From IMG/VR virus record IMGVR_UViG_3300008517_000287, positions 1 to 22,313 of that record: a stretch of DNA of 22,313 nt; one strand, written 5' to 3'. This DNA comes from a virus. The translations under genes and the position numbers were made by a program. Shown in pieces: positions 7,476 through 15,724 of the stretch (position 1 is its first letter; every line of letters begins with the position of its first letter). Under the pieces are notes generated by a model, which saw only the letters and a list, made by a program, of their open reading frames with translations, had not been told where the DNA came from and ran no database searches.

Positions 7476-8384
7476 ATGCCTATTACTACTGGTAGTTTTG
7501 CCAAAGCACTCTGGCCCGGCGTTAATGCATGGTATGGTAAAGCATACAATGAACACCGAGAAGAGTGTACAGACCTGTTTAATACTTACGGCTCGCGTAA
7601 AGCGTGGGAAGAAGATGTAGGTATTTCAGGATTTGGGCTGGCTAGTGTCAAGCCCGAAGGTCAACAGGTATCTTATGATACCGAGCAACAGAGTTTCTTG
7701 ACTCGTTATACGCATGTCGTGTATGCTCTTGGGTTTATCATCACTCGTGAAATGGTTGATGATGATCTCTATGATGTAGTCGGCAAGCGGCGTTCTCAGG
7801 GACTCGCATTTTCTATTCGTCAAACCAAGGAGACCGTTGCTGCGAACGTATACAATCGTGCGTTCAACTCTTCGTACACTGGTGGTGACGGTGTGGAAAT
7901 GATTAGTACTGCTCATCTGGCGACAAACGGCCCTAGCTGGTCGAATGAGCTGGCTGTTGCTGCTGCACTTTCTGAAGCAAGTTTGGAAGATCTGTGCATT
8001 CAGATCATGAACGCAACCAATGACCGTGGTCTGAGGATTTCGTTGATGCCTGAAACGCTGCATGTTCCGCCTGCTTTGGTGTTTGAAGCGGATCGTATTT
8101 TAAATACCCCGCTCCGTGTTGGTACTGCGGATAATGATATTAACTCTCTGAAGAACATGGGCAAGTTCCCTGGTGGTACGATTGTTAATCATTACTTCAC
8201 TAGTACTAGTGCTTACTTCCTCCGGACTAATTGCCCGGATGGCATGAAGTACTTTGAGCGTCGTGCTGACGATTTCTCGATGGATAACGATTTCGATACT
8301 GACAATGCGAAGTATAAGGCTACTTCCCGTTACAGTTTCGGCTGGACTGATCCTCGTGGAATCTACGGTTCCGAAGGCGTGTAA
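7476..8384 (+). CDS. Major capsid protein (HK97-type fold expected)
   Basis: A 302-aa protein with major-head-subunit features: a helical N-terminus (FAKALWPGVNAWYGKAYNEH), a conserved-type segment with VYALGFIITREMVDDDLYDVV at about 84-104, a long helix with RQTKETVAANVYNRAFN at about 115-132, an H-L-rich surface loop, and a C-terminal segment ending in YSFGWTDPRGIYGS. It resembles the Mu gpT-like group in length and general pattern. It has the strongest ribosome site in the window (AAGGAGGA at 7461-7468) and is followed by an intrinsic terminator, as expected for the most abundant protein. No delta-domain or protease-cleavage site is evident. Confidence 0.88.
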   Translation: MPITTGSFAKALWPGVNAWYGKAYNEHREECTDLFNTYGSRKAWEEDVGISGFGLASVKPEGQQVSYDTEQQSFLTRYTHVVYALGFIITREMVDDDLYDVVGKRRSQGLAFSIRQTKETVAANVYNRAFNSSYTGGDGVEMISTAHLATNGPSWSNELAVAAALSEASLEDLCIQIMNATNDRGLRISLMPETLHVPPALVFEADRILNTPLRVGTADNDINSLKNMGKFPGGTIVNHYFTSTSAYFLRTNCPDGMKYFERRADDFSMDNDFDTDNAKYKATSRYSFGWTDPRGIYGSEGV

Positions 8385-8390
8385 TTGATC

Positions 8391-8411
8391 GGGGGCCGCA
8401 AGGCCCCCTTT
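8391..8411 (+). terminator. Intrinsic terminator after the capsid gene
   Basis: A perfect 7-bp GC stem, GGGGGCC (8391-8397) with GGCCCCC (8402-8408), closes a GCAA tetraloop and is followed by TTTCTCTC. The T-tract is short, so termination is likely partial. It lies 6 nt after the capsid stop codon, where it could raise capsid mRNA over the genes downstream. Confidence 0.8.
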
Positions 8412-8421
8412 CTCTCATATA

Positions 8422-8462
8422 TTCTTTCTGAGGAAAGAAGTTGACCTTCTACTAAATAGAAG
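8422..8462 (+). other. Two tandem hairpins in the leader of the next gene
   Basis: TTCTTTC (8422-8428) pairs perfectly with GAAAGAA (8433-8439) around a TGAG loop. CTTCTA (8446-8451) pairs perfectly with TAGAAG (8457-8462) around CTAAA. Both are AT-rich, without T-runs, and end 5 nt before the AAGGAGA ribosome site at 8467-8473. They may mark mRNA processing or stability signals. Together with the terminator, three hairpins fill this 95-nt gap. Confidence 0.45.
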
Positions 8463-8479
8463 AGATAAGGAGAAATAAA

Positions 8480-8968
8480 ATGGCTGCTGCCAATACTTCA
8501 AGTAATATTACTCATTTTTCTAACGTCGCTGTCGGCGTAAGTGGGGGTAGTTCTACCCTTACTCTTAATGGTGTAGGACAAGGCGGAGGCGCTGCTAAAA
8601 CTGTAGCGGCTGCTACTACGCTAACTGCTGCCGATAGTGGCAAGCTAATTGTTCTGGATGCTGCGGCTGGCGTAACCGTTACGTTGCCTACCCTAGCTGA
8701 TGGATTGTCTTTCCGCGTTGTTGTAGGGGCAGCGTTTGCTACTACTAATTGGGTTGTTGCTAGTGCTGAAGGTGATAATATTAATGGTAATATTAATGTT
8801 AACAACACCCTAATTCAGGCTATTGGTGAGGATCAAATTAACTTTGTAGCTACTGCTGAGAACCTTGGAGACTATGTTGATCTTGTTGCTGACTCAGGCA
8901 ACAGTCAATGGCTTGTCTTTGGGGTAGGCTTTGCTGCTGGTAGTATTACTGCTACTGATCCGGCGTAA
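8480..8968 (+). CDS. Beta-rich virion protein (decoration/fibre type)
   Basis: A 162-aa, Ala/Gly/Thr/Val-rich protein. A segment at about residues 45-130, with LTAADSGKLIVLDAAAGVTVTLP followed by a GDNINGNINVNN stretch, is a pattern I know from small structural proteins encoded after capsid genes in many phages; the fold is likely all-beta. Its exact place on the virion is unknown: capsid decoration or head fibre is likely. There are no cysteines and no signal peptide. It has a strong AAGGAGA site and is the first gene after the capsid terminator. Confidence 0.7.
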   Translation: MAAANTSSNITHFSNVAVGVSGGSSTLTLNGVGQGGGAAKTVAAATTLTAADSGKLIVLDAAAGVTVTLPTLADGLSFRVVVGAAFATTNWVVASAEGDNINGNINVNNTLIQAIGEDQINFVATAENLGDYVDLVADSGNSQWLVFGVGFAAGSITATDPA

Positions 8969-8980
8969 TATTTGGAGTTT

Positions 8981-9003
8981 AGCCACAAGGATGTGGCTAT
9001 TTT
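8981..9003 (+). terminator. Weak terminator-like hairpin
   Basis: AGCCACA (8981-8987) pairs perfectly with TGTGGCT (8992-8998) around AGGA and is followed by ATTTT. The stem is only 7 bp and the T-run is four, so partial termination or RNA stabilisation is more likely than full termination. The next ribosome site (AGGAG 9004-9008) begins right after it. Confidence 0.45.
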
Positions 9004-9014
9004 AGGAGAATAGA

Positions 9015-9335
9015 ATGGCTGATAATCGTAGTAGAGTTGTCTCTACATTTGCTACCACTACCACTGGCTCTACTGACTGGTTACTGCTTAGTGGCAATAA
9101 AGTAGATTCTCGTAACTTTTTTGACGTATCTATTCAAGATGATACTGATGGTACTTTCCAGGTTGATCTTGAGCGTAAGCGGGAAACTGAAGCAGATGGT
9201 GCTGCTCGTTTAATTAAATCTTATACTGCTGATGCAGAAGAGATTGGTGAAATCCAGGGCACATGGCTTGTTCGCCTGACAGTAAGTGACCATACTACGT
9301 CAAGTAGTCTGGTATGTGAAGTCTCAAGGGCTTAA
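9015..9335 (+). CDS. Small beta-rich structural protein, unknown
   Basis: A 106-aa protein predicted to be almost all beta strand: an N-terminal Ser/Thr-rich segment, then DWLLLSGNKVDSRNFFDVSIQDD, a charged middle and a C-terminal strand pair. Composition and neighbours suggest a virion component, possibly a small decoration subunit or fibre adaptor. AGGAG at 9004-9008 precedes ATG 9015. I do not recognise a named family. Confidence 0.65.
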   Translation: MADNRSRVVSTFATTTTGSTDWLLLSGNKVDSRNFFDVSIQDDTDGTFQVDLERKRETEADGAARLIKSYTADAEEIGEIQGTWLVRLTVSDHTTSSSLVCEVSRA

Positions 9336-9337
9336 TT

Positions 9338-11062
9338 ATGGCTATTATGCGCGACATAATGCGTGGAATTATGCGCGATATTATGAGAGGGGTAATGGAT
9401 GGTATTGGTGGTATTGCCAGAATCTTCTATGCCCCTCTTACTAATAGCCTAATTCCTACAACTGCTGTTGATAAGACATATACATTTACTCGTAACGATA
9501 CAGATGCTACCGTTACTGATTTTGAAGGGTTAGTTAAAGACGTTACCGCGAACGAAGCGCGGTTTGTGGGTGCGAGAAGAGTTCATAATCTAGCCACAGG
9601 ATTAGTCACAGAAACAATTACTGTAATTAGTGGACGAGAGTATCAGGTAACAATTGCCGGAGGCAGCGGAGATACTGCGGTTGCCAGCAATGCATTCACC
9701 GGTACGTTAACTGCTGATGGAACGAATCGCATCTCATGGAATAGTGGCACACCGAAAACTGCCGCAACAACATCTCTAACACTTACAGTTACAGGCACCT
9801 TAACACAAATGCTTGTTGAGGACGTGACAGGGCAAACAAACCAGAATCCTTCTGAGAATGTAGAGATTGGTGCAGAACATGGTACTAATGTTGGCAATGT
9901 AAAATACTTTAATTATGAAAATGGCAATACTGTTTCTGCAGGGGGAGTTATAACCGAAGCCAGCGGCGGAGCAATTGCAGATGCTACCCTTAAAGGGGTG
10001 TTGATTGAAGAAGCGCGGACGAATGAGGTTACGTTCTCTCAAGATTTTAGTAATGCAGCTTGGGGCATGATAAATGGGACTAAAACTCCCGGTGATGAGC
10101 CGGGCGTTCAAGGAGATGATACCGCTGTAAAGATATTAAATAATGTTGGGATCACAGAGTGTAGGATGGCACGTTTCGTTAATGGAGCTATAGGTAATGG
10201 GGCAGGGGATATTGTTAGTGCTTCGGGTTATTTGCGTAAACAAACTGGTAAATATGGATATATTAGAATTGATAATAATACCGATTTAGAAATTGGTGTA
10301 GCTAATATAAATCTCCAAACAGGGGCAGTGAATGGAGTATTAGGAGTTATATCAGCAAGTGATGTATCTGTCGAAGATATAAGTGATACGTATTGGCGGG
10401 TAATTATCAGACTAACGCTTACGTCTGCCAATGTATCCATATCATTCTATGCTGGTCCAGCAAAAGCCGATAATAGTGAGGTCTCTGATTACTACAATTC
10501 AGATATTAATGATTTTATACATCTAGATTCCGTTCAAATAGAACTGGGTCCGTTTCATACGTCCTACATTCCTACCGTAGGTGCTGCGGCTACGCGCAAT
10601 GTTGAGGCGCTATCCTACCCTGATACAAACTTCACAGATACCGAAGGAACAGTGGCGCTTGAGTTTACACCAAATGGCAGTACAGCACAGTATGTGTCTT
10701 CTGCTGTAGATAGGGCATTAGTAGGAGTACGAGGTACTAATATTGATGTTATGTATATAGATGATGTGTCTGGGGAAATAGCATTAGCAGATGGGACTAG
10801 CGTAACTACAATTACTGCTATGCCTTCTTTAGTAGCAGGAACTTCAGTCAAGTTAGCTGGGCGCTGGAGCGCTATTAGTAGCTTGATGAAAATAAACCAG
10901 GATGGAACAGAAAATGAAGCTGCGTTTGATGGCTCCATGGATAAGAGTACTGATTTTAGAATAGGGTATGCTGGTGCTAACAGAGCAAATGGAACTTACA
11001 AAAATATAAGTCTATATGATGGTGCTGTTGATGATTCCACACTTACGGGGCTAACATCATGA
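9338..11062 (+). CDS. Carbohydrate-binding/lectin-like virion protein
   Basis: A 574-aa protein. Residues 3-18 are two copies of IMRDIMRG followed by VMDG, a short repeat-based, probably amphipathic lead-in. Residues 60-165 are Thr-rich beta repeats. A jelly-roll carbohydrate-binding-like region spans about 215-420, starting GVLIEEARTNEVTFSQDF and ending QIELGPFHTSYIPTVGAAATR, a boundary pattern common in phage adhesins. The last about 150 residues, opening EGTVALEFTP, resemble a concanavalin A-like lectin domain. Likely a head- or tail-attached adhesin binding host or surface glycans. AAGGG at 9326-9330 precedes the ATG. The stop overlaps the next start (ATGA). Confidence 0.75.
   Translation: MAIMRDIMRGIMRDIMRGVMDGIGGIARIFYAPLTNSLIPTTAVDKTYTFTRNDTDATVTDFEGLVKDVTANEARFVGARRVHNLATGLVTETITVISGREYQVTIAGGSGDTAVASNAFTGTLTADGTNRISWNSGTPKTAATTSLTLTVTGTLTQMLVEDVTGQTNQNPSENVEIGAEHGTNVGNVKYFNYENGNTVSAGGVITEASGGAIADATLKGVLIEEARTNEVTFSQDFSNAAWGMINGTKTPGDEPGVQGDDTAVKILNNVGITECRMARFVNGAIGNGAGDIVSASGYLRKQTGKYGYIRIDNNTDLEIGVANINLQTGAVNGVLGVISASDVSVEDISDTYWRVIIRLTLTSANVSISFYAGPAKADNSEVSDYYNSDINDFIHLDSVQIELGPFHTSYIPTVGAAATRNVEALSYPDTNFTDTEGTVALEFTPNGSTAQYVSSAVDRALVGVRGTNIDVMYIDDVSGEIALADGTSVTTITAMPSLVAGTSVKLAGRWSAISSLMKINQDGTENEAAFDGSMDKSTDFRIGYAGANRANGTYKNISLYDGAVDDSTLTGLTS
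9344..9391 (+). repeat. Two 24-nt in-frame repeats encoding IMRDIMRG
   Basis: Bases 9344-9367 and 9368-9391 encode the same octapeptide. The DNA copies differ at several third positions, and Arg is CGT in one and AGA in the other, so the peptide, rather than the DNA, appears to be kept. Confidence 0.8.
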
Positions 11063-11484
11063 TACTAGAAGCCTGGATACTAATGGACCAAATAGCTTTG
11101 GATATTCTGTGGGCTGCTGCACATACTGAGTCTCCTCCTGAAAATCTAAAGTTAATAACGAATGGGGTGAGAGGCTTCTGGAACGATATAGCCACAGATG
11201 AAGTAATCAATGTTATTGGCACTTCACAGGAAATAAATGATCTTGTTGCTTTAATAGGCGTGGATGTGAATGTTGTATATGCATGGGATCAGGGACCAGG
11301 ATATGACAGTTTAGATGATTTTCCTACGGTTCCGCCTGGGGTTCTAGCCCTTATGAAAGATCATATAGAGCCTCCAGCTCCTGCTACATTTAGTAATCCT
11401 AATTGGGGACATGTGTTCCTTGGGCAAAGCGAGAGAATCTTTGCTGGTCAATTTTCAGATGAATTTACTGAGGAATTTTTATGA
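11059..11484 (+). CDS. Hypothetical protein in adhesin cassette
   Basis: A 141-aa protein: an N-terminal helical part (about 1-70), a Pro-rich linker (PTVPPG and EPPAPATF), and an aromatic C-terminus WGHVFLGQSERIFAGQFSDE. It is translationally coupled on both sides by ATGA overlaps (11059-11062 and 11481-11484). A second ATG at 11083 could also serve. No enzymatic motif or membrane segment is seen. It may be a linker or chaperone for the neighbouring adhesins, but nothing in the sequence proves it. Confidence 0.6.
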   Translation: MILEAWILMDQIALDILWAAAHTESPPENLKLITNGVRGFWNDIATDEVINVIGTSQEINDLVALIGVDVNVVYAWDQGPGYDSLDDFPTVPPGVLALMKDHIEPPAPATFSNPNWGHVFLGQSERIFAGQFSDEFTEEFL

Positions 11485-11987
11485 CAGTTAAAACGGAAGA
11501 TGAGCTGAATACTGATTTTGCGGACGCTCAATTCAGAGGTATTAGTGCTCAAAAACTGAGAGACTTTGTAGACAGCCGCTTTGCTGTTGGTGGTATTATG
11601 TATGGGCAGGACGCAGCTCAAAATGTAACAACTGGTGTTACAGAATACGCCCCCTATGATGCCTCATCGGATACCAAGGGAGTTACAGAAAATCTTGTAA
11701 CTGGTGAATATACAATAGATGCTGGTGCTGATGGCGCATATTCAATGGCTCTTGTAGCTATTATTGAAGCTCCTGGCCCTGGTACTATTGAGTTTGGCCT
11801 TACCAAGAATGGTAGTCCTCTGACGTTTAGGTGTAGCTTACCAGTACTTGCTGATACCCCCACTCTATATACTATTATAGGTGGTACGTCTGCAGCAGTT
11901 GGAGATACTCTTGGGGTTAAGTGGACAGGATCTGCTAATGCCCCTGTAATTATACATGATACTCAGTTTCGCGTAGTCAGGGCTTAA
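11481..11987 (+). CDS. Small fibre-like protein with jelly-roll C-terminus
   Basis: A 168-aa protein. The N-terminal 35 residues, with FRGISAQKLRDFVDSRF, match the short attachment helix found at the start of many phage fibre or baseplate-associated proteins. Residues 36-168 are beta-rich, with GEYTIDAGADGAYSMALVAII, TIEFGLTKNG and a C-terminal IIHDTQFRVVRA strand, resembling C1q/TNF-like trimeric jelly rolls of receptor-binding proteins. The ATGA overlap shows coupling to the gene before it. Probable virion surface protein; the target is unknown. Confidence 0.65.
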   Translation: MTVKTEDELNTDFADAQFRGISAQKLRDFVDSRFAVGGIMYGQDAAQNVTTGVTEYAPYDASSDTKGVTENLVTGEYTIDAGADGAYSMALVAIIEAPGPGTIEFGLTKNGSPLTFRCSLPVLADTPTLYTIIGGTSAAVGDTLGVKWTGSANAPVIIHDTQFRVVRA

Positions 11988-11988
11988 T

Positions 11989-13206
11989 GTGCCAAAAAGA
12001 ATAAAAGATCAGAACACCTACATTCATGGATCTCATAATGAGCTATGTGATGTGTGTGGTTTTAAGTTTAAAACTGAGGACATGCACACTAGGTGGGATG
12101 GTCTTAGAACATGCCATGATGATTTTGAAGAACGTCATCCTATGGATTTCTTTAGGGCATTTCCTGATGACCAGAATGTAAATGATCCGGATGCTGACGA
12201 TACAGATAATAGTGGGGTTAACACAATCCCACCATCTACTAACGGTCCTATACCAGCCCAGAGTAATTTTAATGGACAGACCATAACCCCTCTGGATGTT
12301 TCTGCATTCTTTGTGGAAGGGAATGGTACTAACGTTAAGTACGTAGCTACAAAGCTACCTGCTGGTCTAGTACTTGATTCAAGTACTGGCATTATATCTG
12401 GTACTGTTAATTCTATAGCATCTAATTCTTCTCCATATCCAGTTACAATAACATTAACTACATCTTATTCGGCTGTTTATTCAGTATCTTTAAGTTTCTC
12501 CTGGGAGATAACTGCAAGCTATGCAGAACTTATTCTTTCTACTGCTTCTATAATTAGTGTTGAGGGGTACTGGAAATTTGATACAGAGGCTGGACTTACA
12601 GTCACAGATTTCTCTGGTAATAGCAGAGACATGACTAGACCTGTGGCCTTTCCGTTAGCTGCTGGTAAAGTAAACCAAGCTATAGATTTTCCTGGTGGAA
12701 ACCAGAATGGTAATGATTGTGTAGGTGGTCCTTTTACTGGCTGGCCCGCAAATTTCTTAGATGATTTTACTATTGAAGCATGGGTCAACTTTAATGCTGC
12801 TCCCATAACTTTTGCAAGTATACTAAATGTTAATGGGGTTGGTAATGTTATTGGGTTAAACGTAGAAGTTAATACAAGTACTACAACCACAGATCCATTA
12901 ACTGTTCTGGTACAATCAACAGCTACCGTAACGTTTGCTGATATTTTGACTGTCGGCACATGGCACCATGTAGTTGCTACTTACGACAGGACTAGTAATG
13001 TTACTACTCTTTATATTGATGGAGCATCCGCAGGAACAGCGGCAGCAGCCAATCCAGTTGACGCCCAAACTAGTGTTATGAGTGGTAAGCGAGTAACTGG
13101 TAACGTACCAGCGCTGGATGGTCTTGTGGATGAATTAGTTCTATATAGAGGTGTTATGTCTTTGGCTGATGTGCAGGCCCATTATAATGCTGGTCTTGCT
13201 CTCTAA
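11989..13206 (+). CDS. Zinc-finger-like / Ig-like / LamG fusion protein
   Basis: A 405-aa, three-part protein starting at GTG 11989 with AGGG at 11979-11982; the ATG two bases earlier runs into a stop after five codons. Residues 15-56 contain CDVCGFKF and TCHDDFEERHP, a small cysteine-containing domain that I know mainly as a separate short protein in phage structural clusters; Cys20, Cys23 and Cys42 could bind zinc. Residues 85-175 include GLVLDSSTGIISGTV, the signature of putative Ig (He_PIG-type) domains. Residues 190-405 are a LamG/concanavalin-like lectin: YWKFDTEAG, FTIEAWVNF, TWHHVVATYDR, LYIDG and LDGLVDELVLYRGVMS. Probable glycan-binding virion protein anchored by its N-terminal domain. 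Confidence 0.8.
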   Translation: MPKRIKDQNTYIHGSHNELCDVCGFKFKTEDMHTRWDGLRTCHDDFEERHPMDFFRAFPDDQNVNDPDADDTDNSGVNTIPPSTNGPIPAQSNFNGQTITPLDVSAFFVEGNGTNVKYVATKLPAGLVLDSSTGIISGTVNSIASNSSPYPVTITLTTSYSAVYSVSLSFSWEITASYAELILSTASIISVEGYWKFDTEAGLTVTDFSGNSRDMTRPVAFPLAAGKVNQAIDFPGGNQNGNDCVGGPFTGWPANFLDDFTIEAWVNFNAAPITFASILNVNGVGNVIGLNVEVNTSTTTTDPLTVLVQSTATVTFADILTVGTWHHVVATYDRTSNVTTLYIDGASAGTAAAANPVDAQTSVMSGKRVTGNVPALDGLVDELVLYRGVMSLADVQAHYNAGLAL

Positions 13207-13217
13207 GGAAATTTAAA

Positions 13218-13922
13218 ATGGCTACTAGTGGTACTTACGTATATAATATAACTGCTGAAGGAATCATCACAGAAGCTTTACGCCATTGTGGTGTTCTTGA
13301 AGAAGGAGGAACTGCTTCTGCTTCGCAGGTAACAGATTGTTTACCAACGCTAGAAGCTATGCTCAAGGCTTGGAGCAACCATGGTCTTGAGTTGTGGACC
13401 ATAGAAAAAACAACTGTAACTTTGGTACAGGCGCAGATAACATATGATGTGTTTGCTGATAACAAAGCATTAAAAATAACAGATATGTTTTACAGGGATG
13501 CTGATAATAATGATACTACTTTGTTCGCGCTTACTAGGCAAGAGTATAATGAACTGTCGGATAAAGATGAACAGAATAGTTTACCAACTCAGTATTATTT
13601 TGATCCGCGTAGAGATGCTTCTACGCTATACATCTGGCCTACTGCTGATGCTAATATTACTGGGAATAACTTGCATATTACCTATCAACAGAGGATAGAA
13701 GATGTTGGGGTTTCTACAAACAATTTAGATGTTCCCGCAGAATGGTTAGAAGCTGTTAACTACAACTTAGCTACTAGGCGTATGCACGCATATGGGGTTC
13801 CTAGGGATAAGCGAGTTGAGTTAATGAATATGGCTAAGGATGCTCTTGGTCTAGCTTTAGCATTTGATACAGAACAAGAATCTATATATTTTCAACCAGC
13901 ACAAAATAAGGGACAAAGGTAA
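13218..13922 (+). CDS. P22 gp4-like head-tail adaptor
   Basis: A 234-aa, largely helical protein. Residues 11-61 (EGIITEALRHCGVLEEG through AMLKAWSNHGLELWT), the YFDPRRDASTLYIWP segment at about 127-141 and DVPAEWLEAVNYNLA at 171-185 match the gp4-like tail-accessory family, which binds under the portal ring to close the filled head. P22 gp4 also has peptidoglycan-hydrolase activity, but I see no clear catalytic motif here. AAGGA at 13205-13209 precedes the ATG. The stop overlaps the next start (TAATG), and the next gene is the expected gp10-like partner. Confidence 0.8.
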   Translation: MATSGTYVYNITAEGIITEALRHCGVLEEGGTASASQVTDCLPTLEAMLKAWSNHGLELWTIEKTTVTLVQAQITYDVFADNKALKITDMFYRDADNNDTTLFALTRQEYNELSDKDEQNSLPTQYYFDPRRDASTLYIWPTADANITGNNLHITYQQRIEDVGVSTNNLDVPAEWLEAVNYNLATRRMHAYGVPRDKRVELMNMAKDALGLALAFDTEQESIYFQPAQNKGQR

Positions 13923-15724
13923 TGGGGAGTCCTATTCGTCTACCTGTTATAACTTCTGAAAACATACTACAGTTTTCTGGTGGTATTACTTCTCTTTCTA
14001 GTGATTTCATTCAGAATGGAGTTATCCTCCCGTACTCGAATAATAAGTATTACGTAACCCAGCGTCCTTCCTTTGAAACATTTAATCAAACTGCAGCCCC
14101 TGATTCCATGGGACGTGGAGTATTTTTCTGGGCTGCTGATTCAACCCTGTATATAGTCAATGATACTAAAGTATATCTAAATGACTATTCTTCAGAGTTG
14201 ACCCCTGATGTTACCTACGGCACTGCTCTCACCACTGGGTCAGAACGAGTTTATTTTGCTGAACTAAATGGTGTGTTGTTTATAATAGATCCGCAGGGGA
14301 ACGAAGGCAAATATGTGCCCTCTACTGCTTCTACTACTTTCTTTGATATGGCAGTTAATCCGGACTCTCCATGGTCCGGTACTGATATTTCTTTTACTGC
14401 TCCGTCTACGATAGCATCTGCTGCCGTAGAGGATTTCTCTAACCTCCAGGCTGGAGATAGAATTACTGTTGCTACTACTTCTGGGCTGAATGATGGAACT
14501 TATACTGTTGCTTCTTCTACTACCTTAACTATTACTATTGTAGAAGACACTCTAACAACTGAAACTGCTATAGCTGCCGGTACTGTAACTATTACAGATA
14601 TTACGTTCTCTGCATTCCCTCCCAATAATGGACTAACGCTGGCGCATGGTGTTGCAGTTCTTGATAAGACTATGTATGTGTTGGCTACCAATGGGCAAAT
14701 TTGGGGAAGTGAGTTGAATGATGGAACGGACTGGTCAGATGGTCTGAATTTTATCACAGCGGAGAAAGAAGAAGATACTAAGAATTATATAGATATTCAC
14801 CACGATCATATTGTTGTGTTCGGGGAGAGGACTATAGAATTCTTCTATGATGCAGGCAACGAGGTTGGAAGTCCATTGTCTGCCCGTAATGATATCTCCT
14901 TTAATATTGGTTGCGCCGATCCTAACTCTGTATGGAGGAATGGGGATGAAATCTACTTTCTTGGTATTGACACCAATGGGGAAGTGGCAGCGTACTTATT
15001 AAAGAACTTCTCTATTTCAAAAGTATCTTCAACAACTATTACTTCGTTTGTTACTACTTCCAGAGCAAGTGGTGGATTTGGTACAGCAGGTTCTGGTGTA
15101 AGTGCTGGTAATGTCAACTATTATGTGCTGACCACATACCATTTAGTCAGCGGGATTATAGTACCAGATCAAACAATTGTATATAATTCATTAACATCAA
15201 CGTGGACTAGATGGATACACAGTGATCCAACTATAGATCAATTCCCGTTAATTGCCTGGGCAGTAACTGATACTTCTCGTATAGGTCAAGGGATCTTATC
15301 CTCTGGAGAGATTATTAGCTTATTCGATAACTTTGTGCCACAGGACGGAGAAGCTGGAGCTAGGTATATAACTACTGGATATGTTTCAGCAGGATACTAC
15401 CTTGGTGCTGCAGCTACTGTAGAGCCTATTGCTCTGAAGATCAGGATTAATGGCTGGGACGGAGATACCAGAAACTGGAAGTTCTGTTCTGAAATGAGGT
15501 ACATAGGGGATACTACCTCTAACGCCCAAGATCTGACTGTACGCTGGTCAGATGGTAGTGAGCGGGACTTCAACGCTGGACGAGTATTGGATATATCAGA
15601 TAACAAAAATAAGCTTACTGCCCTAGGTCGTTTTAAATCACGAAGTTGGGAACTAGCTTATCAAGGTGATGAGCAGATACGAATTGAAGGTATAGAACTT
15701 GTTGTTGATGTAGGATCTCATTAA
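13922..15724 (+). CDS. P22 gp10-like tail hub / DNA stabilisation protein
   Basis: A 600-aa, beta-rich protein. The N-terminus (PIRLPVITSENILQFSGG...) and a FLGIDTNGEVAAYLLKNFSI segment at about 346-365 are typical of gp10-like packaged-DNA stabilisation proteins, whose beta-propeller subunits form the tail hub under gp4 and carry tailspikes or fibres. A Thr-rich insert lies near residues 155-220. The last third (after WTRWIHSDPT) forms further beta domains. The order gp4-like then gp10-like is the P22 order. Coupled by TAATG at both ends. Confidence 0.8.
   Translation: MGSPIRLPVITSENILQFSGGITSLSSDFIQNGVILPYSNNKYYVTQRPSFETFNQTAAPDSMGRGVFFWAADSTLYIVNDTKVYLNDYSSELTPDVTYGTALTTGSERVYFAELNGVLFIIDPQGNEGKYVPSTASTTFFDMAVNPDSPWSGTDISFTAPSTIASAAVEDFSNLQAGDRITVATTSGLNDGTYTVASSTTLTITIVEDTLTTETAIAAGTVTITDITFSAFPPNNGLTLAHGVAVLDKTMYVLATNGQIWGSELNDGTDWSDGLNFITAEKEEDTKNYIDIHHDHIVVFGERTIEFFYDAGNEVGSPLSARNDISFNIGCADPNSVWRNGDEIYFLGIDTNGEVAAYLLKNFSISKVSSTTITSFVTTSRASGGFGTAGSGVSAGNVNYYVLTTYHLVSGIIVPDQTIVYNSLTSTWTRWIHSDPTIDQFPLIAWAVTDTSRIGQGILSSGEIISLFDNFVPQDGEAGARYITTGYVSAGYYLGAAATVEPIALKIRINGWDGDTRNWKFCSEMRYIGDTTSNAQDLTVRWSDGSERDFNAGRVLDISDNKNKLTALGRFKSRSWELAYQGDEQIRIEGIELVVDVGSH

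Noticed and set aside
8441-8469. Sigma70-like promoter (TTGACC, 17-nt spacer, GATAAG)
   Set aside because: The -10 match is poor and overlaps the AAGGAG ribosome site, so the transcript would start about 4 nt before the ATG. The spacer is also taken up by a perfect hairpin.
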